In this document: piece by piece, positions 17,308-25,065 of the stretch
Numbering within the stretch: the stretch's first letter is position 1
How the letters are laid out: each line of letters opens with the position of its first letter
Source of the DNA: Plebeiibacterium sediminum
GTDB lineage: Bacteria > Bacteroidota > Bacteroidia > Bacteroidales > Marinilabiliaceae
Direction: 5' to 3'
NCBI RefSeq assembly: GCF_026013605.1
Contig: NZ_JAPDPJ010000057.1
Location: forward strand, 1-37,929
DNA length: 37,929 nt
Translations under genes and position numbers: made by a program
The notes under the pieces: generated by a model
Database searches by the model: none
What the model saw: only the letters and a program-made list of their open reading frames with translations
Told to the model about the DNA's origin: nothing

Positions 17308-17669
17308 TGCGCTACAAAAATAATAGTTTAACTAATTGAATAAAATACCATTAACAGCTTTTAACTACAATTTAGATTCATTTAGTTGAACATATTTACC
17401 AAAAAACGATACCTTTTAATTATAAATACCCCAACATTTAATCACCTTAACTTTAATTAACTATCACAAGCTATTAAAAAAACAGCATCATTAAAAGTTA
17501 AAAATTATTAATAATTATGAGGCTATAAGATATATTTTAGACTATATTTCTAATAAAAACATTTATTCTGTAAAACAAATAGTGGAATTAAAGCTTTTAA
17601 TAAATATGGTCGACTTTATTGGGTTTTTGTTTATTAAAGGTAATTTTGTTAGAACTAAAATGGTTATTA
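17308..17669. other. AT-rich intergenic region with promoter for the GH13-like gene
   Basis: About 360 bases with no credible protein frame. It holds the promoter at 17619-17648 near its right end. Otherwise I see only A/T-rich sequence. Confidence 0.6.
17619..17648 (+). promoter_or_regulatory. Promoter of the GH13-like/elbB unit
   Basis: TTG (17619-17621), a 19-bp spacer, then TAATTTTG (17641-17648): an exact Bacteroidetes -33/-7 pair with ideal spacing. It places the transcription start near 17655 and the ATG at 17670 close behind, which rules out the TTG at 17619 as a translation start. Confidence 0.7.
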
Positions 17670-19514
17670 ATGAATTATAGTTATAAAATAATATTATTTC
17701 TTTTACTTTTTATTGTAATTAAAACGCCTTTATTAGAGGCAAAAAATATTGTTGAAAGAATGGAACCTGAAAATTGGTGGTCTGATCTTCAATATAAAGA
17801 TTTAATGATTACATTAAAAGGAGATAATCTTTCTCAATCTTTCATTAAGGTAAATTACAACGGTGTAAAATTTAATAATCTCATTTTTACTGCAGATCCC
17901 AATATCATTATCCTTAGTGTTGATATTGATAAGAACATACAACCAGGTAAAGTTCCTATTGAAGTATACCAAAATGGAAGACTTCAGGAAACTCTTTATT
18001 TTGAAATAAATCAAAGAGACAATGACCATCAATTTGCCAGATTAAACGAGTCGGATATACTATACCAAATAATAATAGATCGTTTTGCAAATGGGAACTA
18101 CGATAATGACAAAATAAAAGATTACCTGGAGGTTACAAACAATGGCGACCCATCAGGTATACATGGCGGTGATATACAAGGCATTATTAACAATACAAAC
18201 TACTTAAAATCTATAGGTGTTACTGCTGTTGAGTTATCCCCACTTTACGAAAGCAATCAGATATTCAACTCGTATTATCATGACGAAATCACGAACCATT
18301 ATGAAATTGATAAGCGTTTAGGCAGTTTATCTGATATGCAAAACCTATCAAAAAATTTCAAAGCAGAGCACTTAAAATATATCCAAACTTTTACGCTCCA
18401 TAAGGTAAGTAAACGTAATTGGCTATTTAAAAATGAGAATATTGCCAATGCAACATTCCAAAATAAACAATCCCCTCAAGAACAAGGCTATGCATACTCT
18501 TTGCAAACAGATCCTTATTCTGATCAGGCAACAATAAATAATCAATTACAAAATCAATATAGTTTAAGTACAGAATTATTTAATCAGGATATTAAACTCG
18601 TTTCTGATTATTTAATTCAAAATACCATTTGGTGGATTGAACAAACAAAGCCAGATGCTATAAAAATTGAAGATTGCCAGTTAAACAAACTTGATTTTTT
18701 GAAGAATTTACGAGAAAAACTGACTGAATTATATCCTGAATTAGGTGTTATTTATGATTATAACACCTTAAATTCTGATGAACTAGCCTATTGGAAAAAG
18801 CAAATAGACGGCAATAATATTGACTATATTTATGATTACCCGATTGCTAAAACATTAGAAAATGTATTCTCTGAATTCAGAAAACCAAGCGAAAGTACAG
18901 TTGATCTTCATCAAGCTATAGCTAAAGATTTTAATTATGAGAACCCTCAGCTTAATGTTATATTTATTGACAATAAGAATACATCAAGAGCATTTACATT
19001 AGCTGAGAAAAACATAAAACAAATGAAAATGTTAGCTACCTACCTTTTAACAACAAGAGGTATTCCTTCGATTTTTTATGGAACGGAATATTTATTGGAT
19101 GGCAACATCATGAGAGGAGATGGAATAGCTAAGAAAAATTTCCCGGGAGGATGGCAAGAGGATTTAATAAATGGATTTGAGAACAAAAACATTCCATACG
19201 AACCAAGCGAATTTAATTCATATATTAAAAGTTTAATTAAGTATAGATCTGATAATCCTATATTATACACAGGTCAAACCCAGCATAAAATATATAAGGA
19301 TGGAATCTATATTGTTTTAAAAACATCTGCAGATAAGCTGATTGTAATTATTTACAATAACAATACAACTTTACAAAAAATTAATATTTTAGATTGTTAT
19401 AAATCAACTAACATTTACAGTTCGGCGTTTTGCCCAACTGATAATTTTGAGTTTAATGATCTTAAAAATGTTTTAATTGAACCAAAAACTGCATTAATAT
19501 TAGAACTAAAATAA
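17670..19514 (+). CDS. Secreted GH13-fold protein with replaced catalytic residues (probable pseudoenzyme)
   Basis: 615 residues with a signal peptide ending LLEA. The N-terminal domain (VERMEPENWWSDLQYKDLMI) is the cyclomaltodextrinase/SusA-type beta domain, followed by the GH13 barrel and a C-terminal beta domain. Fold landmarks remain (GVTAVELSPL, FPGGW, GIPSIFYGTEY). The catalytic motifs do not: region I DxxxNH reads TFTLHK (240-245), TDHY reads TNHY, region II RxD reads KIE (E334 for the nucleophile), region III E is D363, and region IV NHD reads NKN (436-437). The frame is intact with a good promoter, so it appears maintained for a non-hydrolytic role such as glucan binding. The start is the ATG 29 bp after the start of the -7 element. 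elbB follows after 5 bp. Confidence 0.85.
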   Translation: MNYSYKIILFLLLFIVIKTPLLEAKNIVERMEPENWWSDLQYKDLMITLKGDNLSQSFIKVNYNGVKFNNLIFTADPNIIILSVDIDKNIQPGKVPIEVYQNGRLQETLYFEINQRDNDHQFARLNESDILYQIIIDRFANGNYDNDKIKDYLEVTNNGDPSGIHGGDIQGIINNTNYLKSIGVTAVELSPLYESNQIFNSYYHDEITNHYEIDKRLGSLSDMQNLSKNFKAEHLKYIQTFTLHKVSKRNWLFKNENIANATFQNKQSPQEQGYAYSLQTDPYSDQATINNQLQNQYSLSTELFNQDIKLVSDYLIQNTIWWIEQTKPDAIKIEDCQLNKLDFLKNLREKLTELYPELGVIYDYNTLNSDELAYWKKQIDGNNIDYIYDYPIAKTLENVFSEFRKPSESTVDLHQAIAKDFNYENPQLNVIFIDNKNTSRAFTLAEKNIKQMKMLATYLLTTRGIPSIFYGTEYLLDGNIMRGDGIAKKNFPGGWQEDLINGFENKNIPYEPSEFNSYIKSLIKYRSDNPILYTGQTQHKIYKDGIYIVLKTSADKLIVIIYNNNTTLQKINILDCYKSTNIYSSAFCPTDNFEFNDLKNVLIEPKTALILELK

Positions 19515-19519
19515 TAAAC

Positions 19520-20164
19520 ATGAAAAAATTTGCTGTTATCCTGGCTGGTTGTGGAGTATTTGATGGCTCCGAAATACACGAAGCTACTTTAACTCTTTTG
19601 GCTATTCAAAAAAAAGGATCTGAATACCAATGCTTTGCTCCCAATATTGATCAACACCATGTGATTAATCATATTACAGGAGAGGAAATGCAACAAACCA
19701 GAAATGTATTAATCGAATCTGCAAGAATAGCTAGAGGAAATATCAAAGATATATCTGAACTTAACGTAGATGATTATGATGGGATCATTTTTCCGGGAGG
19801 TTTTGGTGTTGCCAAAAACCTAAGTGATTTTGCATTTAAAGGTGCAGAGATCGCGGTATTACCATCTGTGAGTGAAACAATCCTTGCTTTTTGGAAGGCA
19901 AAGAAACCTATTGGAGCGCTTTGTATTTCTCCTGCAATTATTGCTAAAGTTATTCCAAACGCTACGCTTACCATTGGGTCTGATGCCGGAACTAAAGATG
20001 CTATTGAAAAAATGGGAGCAAAGCATAAGCAAACTACACATGGCGAAGTTGTAACTGATGCCGAAAATAAAATAGTTACTACACCTTGTTATATGCTTGA
20101 TGCAAACATTGCTCAAATTGAAGAAGGAGCAAACAATCTGGTGGATCAAATTCACCAATTATAA
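19520..20164 (+). CDS. elbB: ElbB-type DJ-1/PfpI-superfamily glyoxalase
   Basis: 214 residues matching ElbB (sigma cross-reacting protein 27A / isoprenoid biosynthesis glyoxalase). It begins MKKFAVILAGCGVFDGSEIHEA as the family does, contains the FPGGFGVAKNLSDFA stretch, and has the nucleophile elbow GALCISPA with C135. Known members are cytosolic with weak glyoxalase activity; the true substrate is unsettled. It is the second gene of the unit with the GH13-like protein and ends at the strong hairpin at 20169-20204. The pairing with a secreted glucan-fold protein has no obvious metabolic reason. Confidence 0.93.
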   Translation: MKKFAVILAGCGVFDGSEIHEATLTLLAIQKKGSEYQCFAPNIDQHHVINHITGEEMQQTRNVLIESARIARGNIKDISELNVDDYDGIIFPGGFGVAKNLSDFAFKGAEIAVLPSVSETILAFWKAKKPIGALCISPAIIAKVIPNATLTIGSDAGTKDAIEKMGAKHKQTTHGEVVTDAENKIVTTPCYMLDANIAQIEEGANNLVDQIHQL

Positions 20165-20168
20165 AATA

Positions 20169-20204
20169 AAAAAGCGAGATTTTTTTTTTAAAATCTCGCT
20201 TTTT
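20169..20204. terminator. Strong bidirectional terminator
   Basis: A 15-bp perfect stem (20169-20183 with 20190-20204) and a 6-nt loop, with T runs on both strands. It serves elbB and the convergent 39-residue membrane protein gene. Confidence 0.9.
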
Positions 20205-20221
20205 ATAATCTTTTTTTTAGT

Positions 20222-20341
20222 TTAAAAAAAGATTAACAATAGAACTACAGAAACAAATAAGATTTGAAATGCTAAAATAGCATTGGGAACATCTAAACTA
20301 AATAATTGTCTTAACAGAGTTGTTTGTTTGGTGATCTTCAT
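20222..20341 (-). CDS. Very small membrane protein (39 residues)
   Basis: An open frame MKITKQTTLLRQLFSLDVPN followed by a hydrophobic helix (about residues 20-39, AILAFQILFVSVVLLLIFF) and TAA. An A-rich TAAAATTGAAAA precedes the ATG, as expected for this phylum, and a strong two-sided terminator lies just after the stop, in the right place for a transcript from this strand. Likely a single-pass inner-membrane microprotein; function unknown. Confidence 0.6.
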   Translation of the reverse strand: MKITKQTTLLRQLFSLDVPNAILAFQILFVSVVLLLIFF

Positions 20342-20589
20342 TTTTCAATTTTATTGGGTTGGTATTAATTAATGCAATTTGATTACTTAAAAAGCATTTT
20401 CGGTGCACAAAGATCCAAATTTTTCATCATTTTTTAAACTAAAATCAAACCCATTTAATGAATGATGCATTTTTGTAAATAAAACACCTCATTTTTTAAA
20501 TGAAATGATTTTATAGTGTAAATTTTGGATAATTTGTTTAAATTCACACTTCGTATTAGTGATAAATTGCATTATTAGAGTTCTGTGAC

Positions 20590-21330
20590 ATGCTCAAATC
20601 AATAATTATTGACGACGAAGAATCTGCTCGTCAAAGTATTAAGAAAATACTTGAAATATATTTAAGTGATGTTATCGAGGTTATTGATACTGCAGATAAC
20701 CTCATTGAAGGTATTGGTTTAATACGAAAGCATGCTCCTGATGTTGTATTTCTTGACATCTCTATGCCTCATGAAAATGGTCTAGAACTTTTTAATTATT
20801 TCTCAACAATTTCTTTTGATGTAATTTTTGTAACTGCACATCAACACTATGCCATTGATGCTGTAGGTTTAGGTGCATCCGGTTACTTATTAAAACCAAT
20901 TAAACCAAAAGAAATTATTGATCTTGTTTTAAAAATAAACATTAAACAAAAAAGTGCTAAAACATACAGATCTGAAGACCAATGGATTTACAACAATCAC
21001 AAACTACTTGTAAATCACCAAAAGGGCGTACACATTATACCCTACAACAAAATTATTGCAATAGAAGCTGATGGTAACTATTGTAAAATTTATCGTGAAA
21101 GTGACGAACCTTTATACGTTTCAAGAACCATTGGTAGTATCGAAGAAAATATACCTAAAAAGCATTTTTTCAGAACGCACAGATCATGTATTGCCAACTT
21201 AAACTACATATCTGAAATAGATAAAGAGAAAAATATCATTCATCTTGAAGGAATAAAAATACCATTAGCCTCTGCTAACTTTAAAAACCTGATTGAAGAA
21301 TTGTCCAGATTAACCAATACCACATCTTAA
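20590..21330 (+). CDS. LytTR-family response regulator
   Basis: 246 residues: an N-terminal receiver (D8-D9, phospho-acceptor D56, T82, K102, all canonical) and a C-terminal LytTR DNA-binding domain (about 137-240; IIAIEADGNYCKIY, FFRTHRSCIANLNYI). It should act as a phosphorylation-dependent transcription factor. In Bacteroidetes the partner is usually a membrane histidine kinase of the LytS/YehU type encoded next door; none is present here, so it is an orphan. Its stop is one base from the stop of the convergent DUF4294 gene. The upstream 247-bp gap shows only near matches to a promoter (for example GTGTAAATTTTGG). Confidence 0.93.
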   Translation: MLKSIIIDDEESARQSIKKILEIYLSDVIEVIDTADNLIEGIGLIRKHAPDVVFLDISMPHENGLELFNYFSTISFDVIFVTAHQHYAIDAVGLGASGYLLKPIKPKEIIDLVLKINIKQKSAKTYRSEDQWIYNNHKLLVNHQKGVHIIPYNKIIAIEADGNYCKIYRESDEPLYVSRTIGSIEENIPKKHFFRTHRSCIANLNYISEIDKEKNIIHLEGIKIPLASANFKNLIEELSRLTNTTS

Positions 21331-21331
21331 A

Positions 21332-21937
21332 TCATAACATTCCGTTATCGATCATTATTACAATATGCTCAATCATCGCATCATCACCCTCTGAATCAAA
21401 TTCTGATTTTAGATTAGAACCAAATATACGTGCTACTGATTGCCACATAAATGCAGAAAAGCCACCTTTCAGATCCTTAATCAGATCATAGCTTGTATCT
21501 CCAGTTTCCCTGTCAATAAGCTTTATAAGCATTCTACCCTGAGAAAATGTTAGCTTACGTAAGGGTTTTTCAAATTCTTCGAACAGCTCTTTTTCAGCCT
21601 TTTTTAAATATAGCTTTTTCGCTCTTTCATTTGGTAAAGTATCTAATGTATTTGCAATTACGGTAAGCCGATATTTTGCTAATCTGGCGTAAGGCAAGGT
21701 CTTTTTAACATTAATGACCAACCTGCTATATCTTTTATGTTGCCTTTTACTTTTAAATTTCCATGGAGGACTTATAGTAACTTCTCCAATATATACATGA
21801 GGAAGCGTATCGCCTTCAATAACTCTGCTTTTTAAATAATTGTATTTATTTATATGGGTAGTATCCTCCTGAGCCAACAAATCGGTACAGAAAGTCAGCA
21901 AAAGCAGACAAAGAATATTTCCATATAAAAATTTCAT
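21332..21937 (-). CDS. DUF4294-family exported protein
   Basis: 201 residues with an N-terminal signal sequence (MKFLYGNILCLLLLTFC..LLAQ). The DUF4294 core is visible: LPHVYIGEVTISPPWKFKS, YSRLVINVKKTLPYARLAKY, then LRKLTFSQGRMLIKLIDRET and GGFSAFMWQSVARIFGSNLK. The function is unknown; the family is widespread in Bacteroidetes. It lies 115 bp downstream of ychF on the same strand but behind a terminator. It is convergent and nearly abutting with the LytTR gene. Confidence 0.85.
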   Translation of the reverse strand: MKFLYGNILCLLLLTFCTDLLAQEDTTHINKYNYLKSRVIEGDTLPHVYIGEVTISPPWKFKSKRQHKRYSRLVINVKKTLPYARLAKYRLTVIANTLDTLPNERAKKLYLKKAEKELFEEFEKPLRKLTFSQGRMLIKLIDRETGDTSYDLIKDLKGGFSAFMWQSVARIFGSNLKSEFDSEGDDAMIEHIVIMIDNGML

Positions 21938-22001
21938 AGAGCAATAAATTTACCTTATAAAAATACGACATATTACAGCTTTTGTTTACCCTATTAACAA
22001 A

Positions 22002-22029
22002 AAAAACCGACCCTAATGGATCGGTTTTT
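22002..22029 (-). terminator. Terminator after ychF
   Basis: A 9-bp stem AAAAACCGA (22002-22010) with TCGGTTTTT (22021-22029), loop 10 nt, followed on the minus strand by further T residues. Confidence 0.8.
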
Positions 22030-22052
22030 ATATTATATCTTAAATAATGCAA

Positions 22053-23153
22053 TTATACATTAAATCTAAAGTGCATAATGTCACCATCCTGAACTACATA
22101 CTCTTTCCCTTCAATACTCATCTTTCCGGCTTCTTTACAGGCCTGTTCTGATTTATAATTAACAAAATCTTCATACTTAATTACTTCGGCTCTAATAAAA
22201 CCTTTTTCAAAATCAGTATGAATGACTCCTGCAGCCTGTGGAGCAACAGCTCCTTTAGGATAAGTCCAAGCTCTAACTTCTTTGACTCCAGCTGTAAAAT
22301 AAGTTTCAAGATCTAATAACTTGTAGGCAGAACGTATTAATTTTGAAACACCTGACTCAGTCAAACCCAGGTCTTCCAAAAACATTTGTCTTTCTTCAAA
22401 AGTTTCCAACTCAGCAATATCAGCTTCTGTTTGAGCAGCAATGACTAACACTTCCGCATTTTCGTCAGCTACAGCAGCTTTTACAGCTTCAACATGATGA
22501 TTACCATCAATAACAGATGATTCATCAACATTACATACGTATAACACTGGCTTATCAGTAAGCAGATATAGATCTTTAGCTACCTTTTGTTGAGCTTCCG
22601 TCAACTCAACTGTTCTTGCTGATTTTCCTGCTTCTAATGTTTCCTTATATAAATGTAGAACTTCAACTAGTCTTTTTAAATCCTGATCTTTCGATGCCTT
22701 TGCTGCTTTTTCTGATTTCTGCAAGCGATTTTCCACAGTCTCCAAATCTTTCATTTGAAGTTCCATATCAATTACTTCTTTATCTCTTACCGGATCAACT
22801 GAACCATCTACGTGAGTGACATTATCATTATCAAAACATCTTAAAACATGAATAATGGCATCTGTTTCTCTAATATTAGATAAGAATTTATTTCCTAATC
22901 CTTCTCCTTTACTAGCTCCTTTTACCAAACCAGCAATATCAACAATCTCAACAGTCGCAGGCTGAACTCTTTCAGGATTAACTAATTCTTCCAATTTAAT
23001 TAATCGTTCATCAGGCACAGTAATAACACCTACGTTTGGTTCTATTGTACAAAACGGAAAGTTAGCTGATTGCGCTTTTGCGTTTGATAAACAATTAAAT
23101 AAGGTTGATTTACCTACATTTGGTAAACCTACGATTCCACATTGTAATGCCAT
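22053..23153 (-). CDS. ychF: Redox-regulated ATPase/GTPase YchF (OLA1)
   Basis: 366 residues, full length. TRAFAC-class P-loop: GLPNVGKST (8-16), then FCTIEPNVGVI and DIAGLVKGASKGEGLGNKFL (Walker B/switch II region). The NKxD motif is replaced by NVDE, which is what gives the family its ATP preference. The C-terminal TGS domain (TYFTAGVKEVRAWTYPKG, YVVQDGDIMHFRF) is complete. Ribosome-associated stress and translation factor. It has its own promoter element upstream and a terminator downstream. Confidence 0.97.
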   Translation of the reverse strand: MALQCGIVGLPNVGKSTLFNCLSNAKAQSANFPFCTIEPNVGVITVPDERLIKLEELVNPERVQPATVEIVDIAGLVKGASKGEGLGNKFLSNIRETDAIIHVLRCFDNDNVTHVDGSVDPVRDKEVIDMELQMKDLETVENRLQKSEKAAKASKDQDLKRLVEVLHLYKETLEAGKSARTVELTEAQQKVAKDLYLLTDKPVLYVCNVDESSVIDGNHHVEAVKAAVADENAEVLVIAAQTEADIAELETFEERQMFLEDLGLTESGVSKLIRSAYKLLDLETYFTAGVKEVRAWTYPKGAVAPQAAGVIHTDFEKGFIRAEVIKYEDFVNYKSEQACKEAGKMSIEGKEYVVQDGDIMHFRFNV

Positions 23154-23195
23154 TTTATATTTATTTCAGTATCACTATATTATCAAAAAGTTGTG

Positions 23196-23203
23196 CAAAA
23201 GTA
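23196..23203 (-). promoter_or_regulatory. -7 promoter element for ychF
   Basis: TACTTTTG on the minus strand is an exact TAnnTTTG match 43 bp before the ATG. The -33 element is weak (TTTTC region about 19 bp further upstream). Confidence 0.45.
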
Positions 23204-23398
23204 CATCAAATTTTCGGGTTCCGAAAAAATTAAAACTTTTTAATTCATATATTAAGCTTGGAAAAACAACTGTTACAGGCGCTATATCAACCATTTTACA
23301 ATATTTTTATAAAAACAAATGGATTTATTTCATTTCAACATTAAACCTTTTTAATGATTTCTCGTCAAAGGATTTGTATCGCTTGATAAATTGAATTA

Positions 23399-23968
23399 AT
23401 GACAAGTCGGGAATATACAGACGCTGAGCTAGTTGAACTATTTAAAGATAAAAGTCATAAACAAATGGCTTTTAAAATTCTGATAAGTAGGTACAAAGAA
23501 AGATTGTACTGGCATATCAGAAAAATTGTTATATCCCATGATGACGCAGATGACGTTTTACAAAATACATTTTTAAAAATATGGCAAAATTTTGATTCGT
23601 TTCAAGGTAAATCTGCATTATACACGTGGCTTTATCGCATTGCAACAAATGAGGCATTAACCCTTTTAAAGAAAAAAAGAAAATCAGTTCAATTTTCAAT
23701 CGACGAAGAAGACAGTCAATACGAAAAACAATTAGTCAATGATCCATATTTTGATGGAGATGAAATTCAAATACAATTGCAAAAAGCCATAAATACACTA
23801 CCTGAGAAACAGCGAATTATTTTTAACCTCAAATACTTTGAAGAATTAAAATATGAGGAAATATCTGAAATATTAGAAACTACAGTAGGCTCCTTAAAAG
23901 CTTCGTATCATCATGCAGCTAAAAAAATAGAAGCCTATTTAAAAAATAACTTAGTTGAGAAAAGTTAA
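23399..23968 (+). CDS. ECF-type RNA polymerase sigma factor
   Basis: 189 residues. Region 2 (AFKILISRYKERLYWHIRKIV, DADDVLQNTFLKIWQNFDSF, LYTWLYRIATNEALTLLKKK) and region 4 (LPEKQRIIFNLKYFEELKYE, EISEILETTVGSLKASYHHA) are complete. It heads a three-gene unit with a one-pass membrane protein and a Spy-like exported protein, a common Bacteroidetes layout in which the membrane protein is the likely anti-sigma factor. The start ATG at 23399 gives the normal N-terminus. Confidence 0.95.
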   Translation: MTSREYTDAELVELFKDKSHKQMAFKILISRYKERLYWHIRKIVISHDDADDVLQNTFLKIWQNFDSFQGKSALYTWLYRIATNEALTLLKKKRKSVQFSIDEEDSQYEKQLVNDPYFDGDEIQIQLQKAINTLPEKQRIIFNLKYFEELKYEEISEILETTVGSLKASYHHAAKKIEAYLKNNLVEKS

Positions 23969-24094
23969 CTTTGATTTTAAATGGTTTCTTAATTAGTGAT
24001 TAAACCTTTTGTAAAAATAACCATCAAAGAAATAAATGGAAGTTAAGAAGATACATTATTGAAAGTAAAGCATATCCAAAAAACAGCCACTAAA

Positions 24095-24526
24095 ATGAAT
24101 GAAGAATTTAAAATATTAAATCACATAAAAGATCAAAACAAAAGCAATGCAGGTTTTAATGTTCCTGATGGCTATCTCGAGTCTTTTGAAGATAAAATGA
24201 TGGACATAATAAACGCAGAAGAACAATCTCTTGCAAAAAAGATAGTGCTTGTATTAAAACCCTGGCTATCAATGGCAGCTATTTTTACAGTTATTGCAAT
24301 AGTTTATTATAACACTCCATACTTTAAAACCAGTCAAACGGTTGCTGACGCCTCAATTTCAAATGAAATAACGCTTGATCTTTTATCGTCAGACTTTGAT
24401 GAACTTGAGTTAATGGATATGATAACTGACGAAAATAACACCTCTATTTTTGAAAACATAAATACCGATCCTGCCTTATTGGAAGGTATTACTTATGAAG
24501 ATATTGAAGGGTTAGTAATCTTTTAA
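24095..24526 (+). CDS. Probable anti-sigma factor, single-pass membrane protein
   Basis: 143 residues from the ATG at 24095; the frame extends back to a TTG at 24059 but the ATG is preceded by CACTAAA. The cytosolic N-terminus contains FNVPDGYLESFEDKMMDII, a version of the F-x-VP-x-GYF motif common in Bacteroidetes anti-sigma-like proteins. One membrane helix follows (about 55-75, WLSMAAIFTVIAIVYY) and then an acidic periplasmic tail (SSDFDELELMDMITDEN). No zinc-binding anti-sigma motif is visible. The role is inferred from its place between the sigma gene and the Spy-like gene. Confidence 0.65.
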   Translation: MNEEFKILNHIKDQNKSNAGFNVPDGYLESFEDKMMDIINAEEQSLAKKIVLVLKPWLSMAAIFTVIAIVYYNTPYFKTSQTVADASISNEITLDLLSSDFDELELMDMITDENNTSIFENINTDPALLEGITYEDIEGLVIF

Positions 24527-24538
24527 AAATAATGACGA

Positions 24539-25015
24539 ATGAATAGAATAATATTTTTCATACTATTTATAACTATTAGCATAAGTGCAATAGGTCAACA
24601 GTTTACTAAAGAAGAAAAAATTGAACGCCTTAAAGCTCAAAAAATAGCATTCATCACAGATAAATTGGATTTATCAACAAAAGAAGCTCAAAGCTTCTGG
24701 CCTATTTATAATGAGTTTTTTCGTAAAAAAGAAATGCTTTCTATTGAAAAAAAGAAACTAACTCTTGAGCTTCGTCAAAACTGGGAGCAATATTCTGACG
24801 ACAGAAAAACAGAATTAACAGATAGCCTTATTTTATTTCGATTAAAAGAAGCTAAACTGGAGCAGAATTACCATGAAAAATTTAAGCAGGTTTTGAGCAT
24901 TGATAAGGTAATTCAACTATACAATGCAGAAACACAATTTAAAAACTACTTATTAAAACAAATCAGAAGCCAGAATACCATAAATAATTCTGACAGACCA
25001 GCCAAAAGAAAATAA
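24539..25015 (+). CDS. Spy/CpxP-like periplasmic protein of the sigma operon
   Basis: 158 residues: a signal peptide (MNRIIFFILFITISISAIGQ) and then an almost wholly helical, charged domain. KIAFITDKLDLSTKEAQSFW and PIYNEFFRKKEML match the Bacteroidetes Spy/CpxP-like 'sensor of ECF sigma factor' proteins. It probably acts in the periplasm as a chaperone or stress sensor feeding the sigma/anti-sigma pair. It starts 12 bp after the previous stop and ends at a terminator, closing the operon. Confidence 0.78.
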   Translation: MNRIIFFILFITISISAIGQQFTKEEKIERLKAQKIAFITDKLDLSTKEAQSFWPIYNEFFRKKEMLSIEKKKLTLELRQNWEQYSDDRKTELTDSLILFRLKEAKLEQNYHEKFKQVLSIDKVIQLYNAETQFKNYLLKQIRSQNTINNSDRPAKRK

Positions 25016-25016
25016 A

Positions 25017-25043
25017 AAAAGCAGGAATTACCTTCCTGCTTTT
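25017..25043. terminator. Bidirectional terminator between the sigma operon and hisS
   Basis: An 11-bp stem (25017-25027 with 25033-25043) with a 5-nt loop. T runs on both strands fit its place between convergent genes. Confidence 0.88.
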
Positions 25044-25065
25044 CTACAACTTGCTTATAACAAGC

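Noticed and set aside
17670-19514. Active neopullulanase/SusA
   Set aside because: All catalytic acidic residues and the surrounding motif residues are replaced, although the fold landmarks are kept.
23191-23394. 67-codon open frame between ychF and the sigma factor gene
   Set aside because: Composition resembles AT-rich non-coding sequence, it overlaps the ychF promoter, and it has no recognisable features.
24059-24094. TTG start for the anti-sigma-like gene
   Set aside because: The ATG at 24095 has an A-rich upstream region and gives a typical N-terminus.
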